Assembly: GCA_900314355.1 (NCBI GenBank)
Contig: OMUY01000014.1
Span: forward strand, 1 to 54,396
Source of the DNA: an uncultured Eubacteriales bacterium
GTDB lineage: Bacteria > Bacillota > Clostridia > Oscillospirales > Acutalibacteraceae
Direction: 5' to 3'
Length of the DNA: 54,396 nucleotides
Shown here: positions 10,801 to 17,632 of the stretch, piece after piece
Layout of the letters: the number at the start of each line of letters is the position of its first letter
Numbering within the stretch: the stretch's first letter is position 1
Position numbers and translations under genes: made by a program
The notes under the pieces: model-generated
What the model saw: the letters and a program-made list of their open reading frames with translations, nothing else
Told to the model about the DNA's origin: nothing
Databases searched by the model: none

Positions 10801-11188
10801 CAGAACAGTAATCGAGTGGATAGTAGATCTCGCGAAGAACACAGATGTTGTGGATAAACTTCTCGGCTACTTATTCAAGGCTTATAAGTTCCTTGTGCCG
10901 GTACTTGACGGACTTGCAGACAAATTCAAAGATCCTAACAATCCGTACACGCTCAACGATCTTCTCGACGCTGTAGGCGAAGCTGTAAAGAATCCTCTCA
11001 ACTCAAGTTCGTGGACGAAAGCTTCGAATATCCTCAATACCATATTGAACTCAGGCACTAAAGACACGACGTCGAACAACGCGTCCGATACAATTAAAAA
11101 GGTAGGATTTTTCGCAAGGATACTTGAATTATTCCAGAGATTTTTCAATAACCTCAGAAAATTTTTCAAGGCTATGATTGGAAAGTGA
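4841..11188 (+). CDS. Giant secreted protein of unknown function (2115 aa)
   Basis: I do not recognise the family. The N-terminus is a clear signal peptide (MKTMRKTLSVFLAVLMMVSC, cleavage probably after AMA near residue 30). The rest is mostly polar and rich in Asp, Asn, Thr and Tyr. It alternates with several long hydrophobic or amphipathic stretches near residues 480-600, 690-790, 1340-1400 and 1590-1690 that look like helical pairs rather than classic transmembrane helices. There is no LPXTG motif, dockerin or recognised catalytic motif. The C-terminus ends in an aromatic, basic amphipathic tail (LFQRFFNNLRKFFKAMIGK) resembling the tail of the secreted hydrolase at 48362. Start: AGGGGG 8 bases upstream of the ATG. 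Codons such as TTC, AAC and GAC are frequent, which may suggest good expression. It is monocistronic, with its own promoter and terminator. Confidence 0.85.
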   Translation: MKTMRKTLSVFLAVLMMVSCLTAGFYAMAADTDDLVKDLAYHFFELNGNDIATENVNVTNSTDSFTIYQPGLASRVDNYDVENKSGDYVYQDDSGKPVRSVAYTHTVTASDDSNRTIYNTYSYFEQIFKTYYTDGSTANKTPNQITDEIKLKLKNVIDDSTGDLLFFDGYTYYVDALGNIVSRSKERTYTAKQNAGTGDVDITYNKYDDNGAVIGTTTVESEQNIPASQVLGGITEHSRLAGSAQSGQIYAKNLYELMNVDTIINYFVGNCTAANSGTWFHTYIFDVKTDVNYILENEEPTSDPIQVDEHKATFKMGRLFDDSGTQASYYTSSWETEDEPTKTDNSRYALMQLKDNMHNYFNEYYVTKNGKQKLETMSVSQIKSAYNTVTAYYDTFSALSNKAQLNFFGQDAYQYMNLVTQLSSVDINEPLFPKRTSALFDDDDGNDVTYQVTASSVGSVVSTIDSLLKNEALGRTLKPILDMRKANGDELVEGLSNITGNTPYEMLQNAIRQYLFSDNIVNLILEKLYPIITNNVDKLLTDDFIQSAIKNAVGSTLGGLVTNIANSIVGSSNGGWQALIYAVLVHAKIGAYPSAFAYVMDCFGYSDEFKSIYNVLSKSGGGSRNSAGDFKESDFDYNGVDVSTKAYANTLIGSQFDSYCGNRWKDVDWGNMIWGINGDSGKFKDALTCALAPFTGILACILGNQTLNIKAAEMKVLLITYNLNLKIEGQQIYDEVLLPLLEMLGITTANGLKTQAQVNALADEVINGNDFAPTNGATSVNNFLQGTLINPLISWVTDTLLASPISEITKIVVNLSYYLTSYALLNTIKGIEIPLKVNINGGGISPNINVYTLKVSNLLGDKLDFLDSLQGIIDLIGISTNTGRAVIGYYDPTLTYKTDSSGAYVKDSQGQYVIDEDKLAQVRIYQPTQEGYDATTMTQAAYVGYTNPSYVDSETGELLDDHLSVDTYGKVEWSEDLAVYLAANGDNTFALYGNSYDYASLGLNVGDTIPSDKLSSATIGDVLYKNAVGQVCGYFNDKTNTAYKSIPMVTDDNGVQTQDDPENYTAVYRMYSYTHYVDESTPETDYVLYDNVSSITDPAEVKSLKLVTDTSLYREKVSLVAIMDYKLQSTGTEEKTSSIRSCDLSAGSDGSTKWASGTRKYISLTNEGEGLVILAIFRYIFSVFHYREWDKDEGDYTTETSLVNAFLTNDTLNNELVYGLTLDDIFNSLALHPDECIAALYELLTPTYSGERPENHIINIVKSVAEGKVVTGKSTSSDPNYKYNLFQDEAVYYGYDTLSEQVKKYNDSSFGPQVQYSEYWTRDNAEYVVDNIDDVINNITSIFSQDSILNVSSEGELSGLIGDAISNAIDDETLSSLMSSLFTALDGAISGGGLADILKNAVGLDYSKEFVSQTLAYVFGTVDGDKNPVYNKLASDLSKGSTVYDSTTFYAEDGTPLVWGVGSTDDDVALRNNLGLSQVEMLENYVVAFLAPFAIAVKWLGLGQDITACNTVDTSTGMVTDYQSGILDLPGYEGYQYAWIPLMHALSATDNLQTYEQYFKSVYLDPKNTTVSGSATTLSIPAIVVSNVNTIKGVLDPVAGLIDKVISDPISTVLNMLPNLFFYLSIGALSDTINNLVQPAYVIIDIVAPIVDALPIVNKYLANVSIGGVALNLSLPLDFDFNDLANSLITMLSENYTTFNIKPKNLKIGTGLEYITQPFTAMPVLFNEDTSEPVIDESIYSTLTTKEKAHYKPMYTVVREGGSSTGNVEIDNNPDSETYGQIMYSPVLNDDGEQVYCYYDENGSIDSTNATEIMYQNCYIKNDKESPVYKLDHYDLEGNPVWAQAYQTTTTSYQKASDGSYLLQDRTYNPDTRTFWEYVPSYDTTKPIEGEYQQLTKEVPYYAWGALKLNLPYIDFNYICSGTLTFTPLTTDGIEKYVELDSAGGGDFLTLVLRLAMEILEMPENEDSLVHFLNGAALLTTDEESTLRTVIEWIVDLAKNTDVVDKLLGYLFKAYKFLVPVLDGLADKFKDPNNPYTLNDLLDAVGEAVKNPLNSSSWTKASNILNTILNSGTKDTTSNNASDTIKKVGFFARILELFQRFFNNLRKFFKAMIGK

Positions 11189-11232
11189 TAAGCCGAATAT
11201 GCTTGAGAATAATTCAAAGCAAAAATAAGAAA

Positions 11233-11268
11233 CGGGCGTTCGGGTTAAACCGGACGCCTGTTTTATTT
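11233..11268 (+). terminator. Rho-independent terminator behind the 2115-aa gene
   Basis: CGGGCGTTCGG pairs with CCGGACGCCTG (one or two wobble pairs) across a short TTAAA-type loop, followed by TTTTATTTTA. Confidence 0.85.
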
Positions 11269-11313
11269 TATTAAATAAAGAGATTTTATTCTTATGTAAT
11301 AATCAGCGGTATT

Positions 11314-11342
11314 TTGAAGTTTATTTAAAAACAGTTTAAAAT
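11314..11342 (+). promoter_or_regulatory. Sigma-A-like promoter for metK
   Basis: TTGAAG (11314-11319), 17-base spacer, TAAAAT (11337-11342). The leader would be about 105 bases. I looked for a SAM riboswitch in it and did not find a convincing one. Confidence 0.5.
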
Positions 11343-11452
11343 AATGTATGATAATATTTGTGTAAATTTTGATATGTTTTTTTACTCTCATTGCGGCATA
11401 AAAACTTTTAAATTTTATTTGCCGGATGAATAGATTATTTGGAGGAATAATA

Positions 11453-12637
11453 ATGGCAAAGACATTTTTTACATCGGAATCGGTAACAGAAGGTCATCCT
11501 GATAAAATTTGTGATCAGATTTCCGATGCGATTCTCGATGAATATCTGAAACAGGATAAAAATGCGAGAGTGGCATGCGAAACTATCGTCACGACGGGAA
11601 TGGCTCTCGTAATGGGTGAAATTTCATCTACGGCTGTAGTAGACGTTCCGTCTGTTATCAGAAAAACTATATGCGAAACAGGTTTCGATTCCCCTGAAAA
11701 GGGCTTTGACGGCAACACATGCGCGGTTTTCACAACTATTGACAAACAGTCTCCCGATATTTCTATGGGCGTTTCAGAGTCTCTTGAGATGAAGGAGGGC
11801 GATGATGACAAATACAACCTCAACGGCGCCGGCGATCAGGGAATGATGTTCGGCTACGCGTGCAGCGAAACGAAAGAACTCATGCCCATGCCTATTGAAC
11901 TCGCTCACAAGCTTGCAATGAGACTTGCTCAGGTTCGCAAAGATGGAACCGTTAAATATCTCAGACCCGACGGAAAAACTCAGGTGACTGTTGAGTATGA
12001 CGACGGAAAGCCTGTAAGAGTTGACACAGTTGTCATATCAACTCAGCATAATCCCGATGCAACGCAGGAACAGATAAGGGAAGATATGATAAATGAAGTT
12101 GTCAAAAAGGTTATTCCGGCTGATTTGATGGACGATAAGACAAAATTTTACATCAACCCTACAGGACGTTTTGTAATAGGCGGACCTGCAGGTGATTCCG
12201 GACTTACAGGCAGAAAAATTATTGTAGATACATACGGCGGCGCTGCGGCTCACGGCGGCGGATGTTTCTCGGGAAAAGACCCGACGAAGGTTGACAGATC
12301 GGCAGCGTACGCTGCAAGATATGTAGCTAAGAACATTGTTGCGGCAGGGCTCGCTGACAGAGCCGAAGTTCAGCTCGCGTACGCTATAGGCGTAGCTCAC
12401 CCTGTATCTATCAGAGTAAATACTTACGGCACAGGCGCTGTTTCAGATGAAAAGTTGGCTGACGCTGTCGCAAAGGTATTTGATTTAAGACCTGCAGCGA
12501 TAATCGACGCGCTTGATTTAAGACGTCCTATCTATAAAAAGACAGCCGCTTACGGACACATGGGCAGGGAAGACGCTGATTTCACATGGGAACGCACAGA
12601 TAAGGTTGATGAACTTAAAGCTGCCGTAAATGCGTAA
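11453..12637 (+). CDS. metK: S-adenosylmethionine synthetase
   Basis: A 394-residue methionine adenosyltransferase, the normal family length. It makes S-adenosylmethionine from ATP and methionine with release of phosphate and pyrophosphate, in the cytoplasm as a tetramer. Motifs seen: [19 protein letters not shown] at the N-terminus (ATP and Mg binding), [13 protein letters not shown] near residue 120, and [20 protein letters not shown] near residue 265. The ATG at 11453 has GGAGG 7 bases upstream; the frame is open for nine more codons upstream but those lack a ribosome site. It has its own promoter and a downstream terminator. It supplies methyl groups for enzymes also in this window (RlmH, TrmB), and LuxS recycles part of the SAM by-product. 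Confidence 0.98.
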   Translation: MAKTFFTSESVTEGHPDKICDQISDAILDEYLKQDKNARVACETIVTTGMALVMGEISSTAVVDVPSVIRKTICETGFDSPEKGFDGNTCAVFTTIDKQSPDISMGVSESLEMKEGDDDKYNLNGAGDQGMMFGYACSETKELMPMPIELAHKLAMRLAQVRKDGTVKYLRPDGKTQVTVEYDDGKPVRVDTVVISTQHNPDATQEQIREDMINEVVKKVIPADLMDDKTKFYINPTGRFVIGGPAGDSGLTGRKIIVDTYGGAAAHGGGCFSGKDPTKVDRSAAYAARYVAKNIVAAGLADRAEVQLAYAIGVAHPVSIRVNTYGTGAVSDEKLADAVAKVFDLRPAAIIDALDLRRPIYKKTAAYGHMGREDADFTWERTDKVDELKAAVNA

Positions 12638-12654
12638 TTAAGACAAAAATAAAG

Positions 12655-12684
12655 TCCGGCTCGTTTTTGGGTCGGATTTTTTTT
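12655..12684 (+). terminator. Rho-independent terminator of metK
   Basis: TCCGGCTC pairs with GGGTCGGA (with G-U pairs) across GTTTTT, followed by T8. Confidence 0.85.
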
Positions 12685-12766
12685 ATATGGCAGTTGAAAG
12701 TTTTTCATATCGGTATAAATTAAAATAACAGATTTTTATAAAAAAATTATATTAAAATAATAAATA

Positions 12767-12795
12767 TTGACATTTTTGTGATTTCAATTTATAAT
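12767..12795 (+). promoter_or_regulatory. Consensus sigma-A promoter for the SDR gene
   Basis: TTGACA (12767-12772), exactly 17 bases, TATAAT (12790-12795). Transcription should start near 12802, about 30 bases before the ATG. Confidence 0.85.
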
Positions 12796-12832
12796 TATCA
12801 TCAAGCATTAAAAATTGTTTCGGAGGTTTATT

Positions 12833-13681
12833 ATGAAATATGCTTTGGTTACCGGAGCGACAAGCGGACTCGGCAGGGAAGTGGCGGTCGCTCTGAGCAA
12901 AAAAGGCTGGTATGTATTCGCGTGCGGAAGAAATGAGGACGCGCTTGAGGATATCAAAAAAAATACAGACTGTCAATCGATTAAAATGGATGTTGTCGAT
13001 CAGAAAAGCATAGACGAGGCTTATAAAGAGGTTGTAAAAGTGACAGATTATCTCGACGCGATAATCAACTTTTCCGGTATTCAAAAGATGAGCTCTCTTA
13101 TTGAAGGCGATATCGATATTATCAAACAAACTCTTGAAGTAAACCTTCTTGGAATGGCAAGAGTGAATAAGACTTTTTTCCCGCTTGTAGAGAAATGGAA
13201 CGGCAGAATTATCAATTGTTCGTCGGAATGCGGATGGATGACGCCTCAGCCGTTCAACGGCACATACACGCTTTCAAAGTACGCTGTCGAGGCGTATAAT
13301 GACTCCCTCAGAAGGGAACTGATGTTTGTAGGCGTTCCGGTAATAAAAATTCAGCCCGGTTCGTTTAAAACGGCAATGCACAAAAAGACTGCCGATTCGT
13401 TTGACAGACTCATCAACAGCACGCATATGTACCGCGAAGTTCTTGAAAAGATGAAGGGCATGATGCTTATCGAGCTTAAAATGGCAAATAAACCCGACGC
13501 GCTTATCAGGGCTGTATTAAAAGCTGCCAACGCTCCGCATCCCCGTAAAAAATACAGAGTAAAAAATTCTCCTATTTTAAGCGTTATCGAAATTATGCCG
13601 CCTACAGTTGTGGATGCTCTTTACAAAAAGTTTCTTAAGTCTGAGAAAGTAGGCAGATTATTGGATAAAATCTATACTTGA
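12833..13681 (+). CDS. Short-chain dehydrogenase/reductase (SDR)
   Basis: A 282-residue classical SDR. The cofactor motif TGATSGLG lies at residues 7-14, the NxAG-equivalent is INFSG near residue 80, the catalytic serine lies in INCSSECGW, and the active-site pair is in YTLSKYAVEAYNDSLRREL (Y and K of YxxxK). An arginine behind the second strand (ACGRN) suggests NADP(H). The PGSFKTAMH segment fits the substrate-side loop of SDRs acting on hydroxysteroid or lipid-like substrates, but the substrate is not predictable. The ATG at 12833 follows GGAGG; a short in-frame extension upstream is not needed. Monocistronic, with a consensus promoter. Confidence 0.9.
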   Translation: MKYALVTGATSGLGREVAVALSKKGWYVFACGRNEDALEDIKKNTDCQSIKMDVVDQKSIDEAYKEVVKVTDYLDAIINFSGIQKMSSLIEGDIDIIKQTLEVNLLGMARVNKTFFPLVEKWNGRIINCSSECGWMTPQPFNGTYTLSKYAVEAYNDSLRRELMFVGVPVIKIQPGSFKTAMHKKTADSFDRLINSTHMYREVLEKMKGMMLIELKMANKPDALIRAVLKAANAPHPRKKYRVKNSPILSVIEIMPPTVVDALYKKFLKSEKVGRLLDKIYT

Positions 13682-13711
13682 TTCAAATATTATTATAATT
13701 TTGTAAGACCG

Positions 13712-13745
13712 AAAAAAGCCGGAACTGTATTGTCCCGGTTTTTAT
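13712..13745. terminator. Bidirectional terminator between the SDR gene and rlmH
   Basis: A6 followed by a GCCGGAAC/GTCCCGGT-type stem and T5. It separates two convergent genes and overlaps the stop of rlmH. Confidence 0.65.
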
Positions 13746-14227
13746 TATTTGTGGTATTTTCCATTGGCGTTTATGTTGTACGCCCTGTATATCTGTTCAA
13801 GCAGCATTATCCTCGCGAGCCTGTGCGGAAATGTCATTTTGGACATAGAAATTTTGACATCCGCCCTGTTTTTAACCTCGTCCGAAAGACCGTAGGAGCC
13901 GCCGATTATAAACGCGATATCTCCGTTTTTTTTGGCGGAAAAATCTTTTATCAAACCGGCAAATTCCTCGGATGAATAATTTTTTCCTTCTATGCAAAGT
14001 GCGGCTGCGTTTTCAGAAGGGTTTATTTTTGATATAATTTTTTTGCCCTCCTCGTCGAGAGCCTTTTCCGTTAACGCGGCGGAATTATTCTCAAAAGTTT
14101 TCGCCGCCGGAATTTCTATTATCTCTGTTTTGCAATAAGCTTTAAGCCTTTTTAAGTATTCGTCTGACGCGTCATAAAAAAATTTGTCTTTTAATTTTCC
14201 GACGCATATTATTTTTACTGTCTGCAT
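13745..14227 (-). CDS. rlmH: 23S rRNA (pseudouridine1915-N3)-methyltransferase RlmH
   Basis: 160 residues, the normal RlmH size. It is a SPOUT-class methyltransferase that uses SAM to methylate pseudouridine 1915 in helix 69 of 23S rRNA on assembled 70S ribosomes. Diagnostic sequence: AFIIGGSYGLSDEV (SAM-binding knot) near residue 102, and SKMTFPHRLARIMLLEQIYR leading to the terminal GKYHK, which matches the conserved RlmH C-terminus ending in YHK. The gene lies one base behind the WalJ-like hydrolase gene, so the two are very likely co-transcribed. Confidence 0.96.
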   Translation of the reverse strand: MQTVKIICVGKLKDKFFYDASDEYLKRLKAYCKTEIIEIPAAKTFENNSAALTEKALDEEGKKIISKINPSENAAALCIEGKNYSSEEFAGLIKDFSAKKNGDIAFIIGGSYGLSDEVKNRADVKISMSKMTFPHRLARIMLLEQIYRAYNINANGKYHK

Positions 14228-14228
14228 T

Positions 14229-15017
14229 TTATAAATAGATTATTTCTTCCGCCCTGCCGTGAGGTGCGACGGTCAATATATAATCAGAGTTTGAAAATCC
14301 TCTTCTAAGTAATGCGTTATTAGTCGTATTGAATGCTTTTTCGGGGGTGTTGTTATGTTCTGACAGATGAGCCAAAACTATTCTTGACGTGCCTGTCTCG
14401 ACAAGTCCTGCTGCGACTTTTGCGCTGTCATCGTTTGAAAGATGACCTAATCTTGAGCATATTCTGTCTTTTAACGACTGCGGATACGGTCCGTATCTCA
14501 GCATTTTGACATCGTGGTTTGACTCGAGAAGCACAAGGTCGGAACCTTTTACCGAGTCAAACATCTGCCGTGTAACAATACCTGTGTCTGTAAGTATTGA
14601 AATTTTTGTTTCGCCGCCTGTCTCTATCGTAAATCCGCAGCTTTCGTATGTGTCATGAGACGTCGGGAAAGACTTGACAATCATTGACGACAGTTCCGCT
14701 CCGTTTTTACTTATAGTTCTGTAATCCACTTTGTCGGAAAGATAGTTTTTCTCTTTCATTCCTTCTATTGTTCCTCTTGTGGCGTAAACGGGAATTGAGT
14801 ATTTTGACGCAAAAACTTTTACTCCGCACGCGTGGTCCGAATGTTCGTGAGTTACAAATATTGCTTCTATTTTCTTTTCGTCTATTCCGAAATAATCAAG
14901 CGCTAAGCATAGCTGCTTGCAGTTTAAACCGGCGTCAATTAAGACAGCGGACCCGTCGGACTCAATATATTCCGAATTTCCGCCCGATGATGAGCATAAT
15001 GTAATAAATTTAGCCAT
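14229..15017 (-). CDS. Metallo-beta-lactamase-fold hydrolase, WalJ/YycJ family
   Basis: A 262-residue MBL-fold protein. The N-terminus MAKFITLCSSSGGNSEYIES and the zinc motif VTHEHSDHACGV near residue 55 match the YycJ/WalJ group, as do a DTGIV segment and LAHLSEHNNTPE near the C-terminus. WalJ-type proteins are cytoplasmic and have been linked to cell-wall control and to 5'-exonuclease/DNA repair activity; the exact role here is inferred. No ribosome binding site precedes the start; a terminator-like hairpin with T-run sits there instead (see the feature at 15029). It is one base upstream of rlmH. Confidence 0.86.
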   Translation of the reverse strand: MAKFITLCSSSGGNSEYIESDGSAVLIDAGLNCKQLCLALDYFGIDEKKIEAIFVTHEHSDHACGVKVFASKYSIPVYATRGTIEGMKEKNYLSDKVDYRTISKNGAELSSMIVKSFPTSHDTYESCGFTIETGGETKISILTDTGIVTRQMFDSVKGSDLVLLESNHDVKMLRYGPYPQSLKDRICSRLGHLSNDDSAKVAAGLVETGTSRIVLAHLSEHNNTPEKAFNTTNNALLRRGFSNSDYILTVAPHGRAEEIIYL

Positions 15018-15028
15018 GATAAAAAAAC

Positions 15029-15058
15029 AAAAATAAAAAGGGAACAGAGAAGTTCCCT
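15029..15058 (-). terminator. Terminator hairpin between murA and the WalJ-like gene
   Basis: On the minus strand AGGGAAC pairs with GTTCCCT across TTCTCT, followed by a T-rich run. It ends murA transcripts 12 bases before the WalJ-like start codon. Confidence 0.75.
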
Positions 15059-15077
15059 AAAATAAAATATGAAATAA

Positions 15078-16370
15078 TCAGCTAATAAGCTTAATTTCAT
15101 CCCCGTCTTCGGGAACAGTTATCTTTTTAATATCCGCTCCGAGAGAATTGAGCTTTTCAATGATGTTTTCGTATCCTCTTTCAATCTGATAGATATTTTC
15201 TATGCTTGATACGCCGTCCGCGCAAAGAGCAGCAATTATCATCGCCGCACCGGCTCTGAGGTCGTCCGCGTACAGCTGAGCCGGATTTAATTTCTCAACT
15301 CCGTTAACTACGGCAATTCTGCCCTCTACTTCGATATCGGCTCCCATTTTAAAAAGCTGATCCACAAATCTGAATCTTGAATCCCAAACGTTTTCCGTGA
15401 CAACGCTTACGCCTTTTGAAAGAGAAAGGAAAGTAGTCATCTGAGGCTGCATGTCAGTAGGAAAACCCGGGTGAGGCGCCGTCGCTATTTTGCATGGCCC
15501 GCATCTCGAATCGGAAATAACTCTGACCGAATCGTCCGCCTCCAATACCGTGACTCCTGTCTGTCTGAGCTTTGAAGTTATCATCTCAAGATGTTTGGGA
15601 ATTACGTTCGTAATAGTCACATCGCCTTTTACGGCTGCTGCCATTACCATGAATGTGCCTGCCTCTATCTGGTCGGGGATTATTGAATATTCGCAGCCGT
15701 GAAGATTTTCTACGCCTCTTATTTTAATTGTATCTGTTCCCGCTCCCATAACGTTAGCGCCCATGAGGTTGAGAAAATTAGCGAGGTCAACTATGTGCGG
15801 CTCTTTTGCGGCGTTTTCGATAGTCGTAAGACCTTTGGCTTTTACGGCGGCAAGCATTATATTTATGGTAGCGCCGACCGAAACCTTATCAAAATTGATA
15901 AAATTGCCGACTAACTGATCTGCCTTAGCGGCAACCATTCCGTCTTCTTGAATAATCTCGGCTCCTAATTTCTCAAAACCTTTTAAATGGTAGTTGATAG
16001 GTCTGACGCCGCCGAAATTGCATCCTCCGGGAGGCGCCACTTTGGCTTTTGACGATCTGCCGAGAAGAGCGCCGAGAAGGTAATAGCTTGAACGGGAGTT
16101 TTTTGTGGACTCATATGATACCGTATGAGAATGAATTTTTCTTGTGTCAATTCTCAATGTGTTTGGCTGAATCCACCTCGTTACACACCCCATATCCTGA
16201 AGGATCCTGACCATCACCTCAACGTCCTTTATTCTCGGCACGTTCTCGATGGTGCATATATCCTTGCTGAGGAGAGTCGCAGGAATAATGGCGACTGCTG
16301 CATTTTTAGCTCCGCTGGCCTGAACAGTTCCGAACAGCTTTTTTCCGCCGCGGACTATATATTTTTCCAT
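15078..16370 (-). CDS. murA: UDP-N-acetylglucosamine 1-carboxyvinyltransferase
   Basis: 430 residues, full length for the EPSP-synthase-like MurA family. It transfers enolpyruvate from PEP to UDP-GlcNAc, the first committed cytoplasmic step of peptidoglycan synthesis. N-terminal GGKKLFGTVQASGAKNAAVA holds the conserved SGAKN; the catalytic, fosfomycin-reactive cysteine is C117 in PPGGCNFGGVRPINYHL. Further conserved sequence: IIPDQIEAGTFM near residue 225 and HPGFPTDMQPQ near residue 300. AAGGAG lies upstream of the ATG. The loop around N91-S94 (NSRSSYYLLG) differs from the usual MRAS form, so it may be a second MurA-type paralogue. A -10-like TATTAT is present about 75 bases upstream on this strand. 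Confidence 0.95.
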   Translation of the reverse strand: MEKYIVRGGKKLFGTVQASGAKNAAVAIIPATLLSKDICTIENVPRIKDVEVMVRILQDMGCVTRWIQPNTLRIDTRKIHSHTVSYESTKNSRSSYYLLGALLGRSSKAKVAPPGGCNFGGVRPINYHLKGFEKLGAEIIQEDGMVAAKADQLVGNFINFDKVSVGATINIMLAAVKAKGLTTIENAAKEPHIVDLANFLNLMGANVMGAGTDTIKIRGVENLHGCEYSIIPDQIEAGTFMVMAAAVKGDVTITNVIPKHLEMITSKLRQTGVTVLEADDSVRVISDSRCGPCKIATAPHPGFPTDMQPQMTTFLSLSKGVSVVTENVWDSRFRFVDQLFKMGADIEVEGRIAVVNGVEKLNPAQLYADDLRAGAAMIIAALCADGVSSIENIYQIERGYENIIEKLNSLGADIKKITVPEDGDEIKLIS

Positions 16371-16618
16371 ACTTTTTCTTTTCTCCTTGTTTTTTCGCAG
16401 TCTGTTCCCAAAAACTGCGCCGGGTTCAGGAAATCTAACCCGTATAATATAAACAATCCATTTTGAGTAAACTAAAAATATCGTTGACTATTATTATACC
16501 ATAGAGTGTAAAAAAATCAATCGGCAAAAGACAAATGATTACATTGTATTAATCATATATTTTATTGATTTTTTTAAATATTTGCCGGAAAACGTCAATA
16601 TATAGATGCTTAAATTTC

Positions 16619-17542
16619 TTATGTCTGCTTTATCGATACATTCAGAAGAATGTCTTTAATTTTGTTTTTTACTTCCCCCGACGCGAAAAGCGGAAACAGG
16701 ACAAAATCGTGGTACATGTTTTTGTATACCGAAAATGAAACGTCAACTCCGCTGTCGAGAGCTTTTCTGAAAAATTTTTCGGTATCATCTTTCATCGCGT
16801 CCCTTGAACCTGTGAAAATATGAGTCTCGGGGTAGTCCGAGAAATCAACTGAAAGCGGATTTATGAAAGGGGATGAAAGTTCAGTATTGCCGGCGAAAGA
16901 CGCAATATATGAATAAAGCCCTGTGTATGAAAGAACGGGATCTCGGAATTTTTTTTCTTCTTTTTCCCTGCTCTGAAAATCGAGGTCGCATATAGGGGAA
17001 ATGGCGATTATTTTGTTTGGAATACGCAAATTTTTTTCTTTCAGCGACGTAATCATCGTAAGGGCGATTGATCCGCCGGTCGAATCTCCCATCAATGTTA
17101 TTTCATTGGGATTTAACATTGAAACAACATTTTGATAAATGCTTATTAAATCCGAATAAGACCACTGCCAAGAATAGTCGGGAGCTTTTAAATAGAGAGG
17201 AATAATAAATCTGACGCCGGTATCGTTTGCCGTTTCATCCGCAAGCTTTATCTGCTTAGGTTCTATTTTTCTTGAAAACGCACTTCCGTGAAAATAAAAA
17301 CAGATATTTTTTGATGAATTTTTTGGCTCAAATTCAAGAAATAAAGCGTCGCCAATCCTGTGCTGTGTAACAGAACAAACCGTGTCCATTGAAAACGAAG
17401 GCACATATACGGCGTCTTTCATTTCGTCAACATATGCGTCCGCGCTGTCTTTTTTTGAAACTTTTTTTGAACCCCTTGATACAAGTATATTTTTTATAAA
17501 TGAATTAACTATCTTGTCGTAAGCGTTTTTGAAATCACCCAT
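16619..17542 (-). CDS. Alpha/beta hydrolase, hormone-sensitive-lipase-like esterase
   Basis: 307 residues. The oxyanion motif HGSAFSR (family HGGG/HGGxxF) lies near residue 105 and the nucleophile elbow GDSTGGS near residue 155. A likely acid is in FTGSRDAMKDD, and the histidine is in MYHDFVLFP near residue 285. These four sites, in order, define the HSL family of carboxylesterases and lipases acting on short acyl esters. There is no signal peptide, so it is probably cytoplasmic. It is transcribed towards murA but separated from it by 248 bases of AT-rich sequence with no gene that I can support. The substrate is not predictable. Confidence 0.84.
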   Translation of the reverse strand: MGDFKNAYDKIVNSFIKNILVSRGSKKVSKKDSADAYVDEMKDAVYVPSFSMDTVCSVTQHRIGDALFLEFEPKNSSKNICFYFHGSAFSRKIEPKQIKLADETANDTGVRFIIPLYLKAPDYSWQWSYSDLISIYQNVVSMLNPNEITLMGDSTGGSIALTMITSLKEKNLRIPNKIIAISPICDLDFQSREKEEKKFRDPVLSYTGLYSYIASFAGNTELSSPFINPLSVDFSDYPETHIFTGSRDAMKDDTEKFFRKALDSGVDVSFSVYKNMYHDFVLFPLFASGEVKNKIKDILLNVSIKQT

Positions 17543-17632
17543 GCTGAATTTCCGCCCCCTCTCTTTATAATAATAGCCGATTTACTCGTCAAATAAAATA
17601 TTTTTTTTTGAAAAGAGCGGAGTAATCATTTT

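Noticed and set aside
11270-11452. SAM riboswitch in front of metK
   Set aside because: The leader lacks the conserved cores of the SAM riboswitch classes I know; only a promoter is supported.
16371-16618. Small gene between murA and the HSL-like gene
   Set aside because: Only AT-rich sequence with promoter-like elements; no start codon with a ribosome site and a sensible frame.
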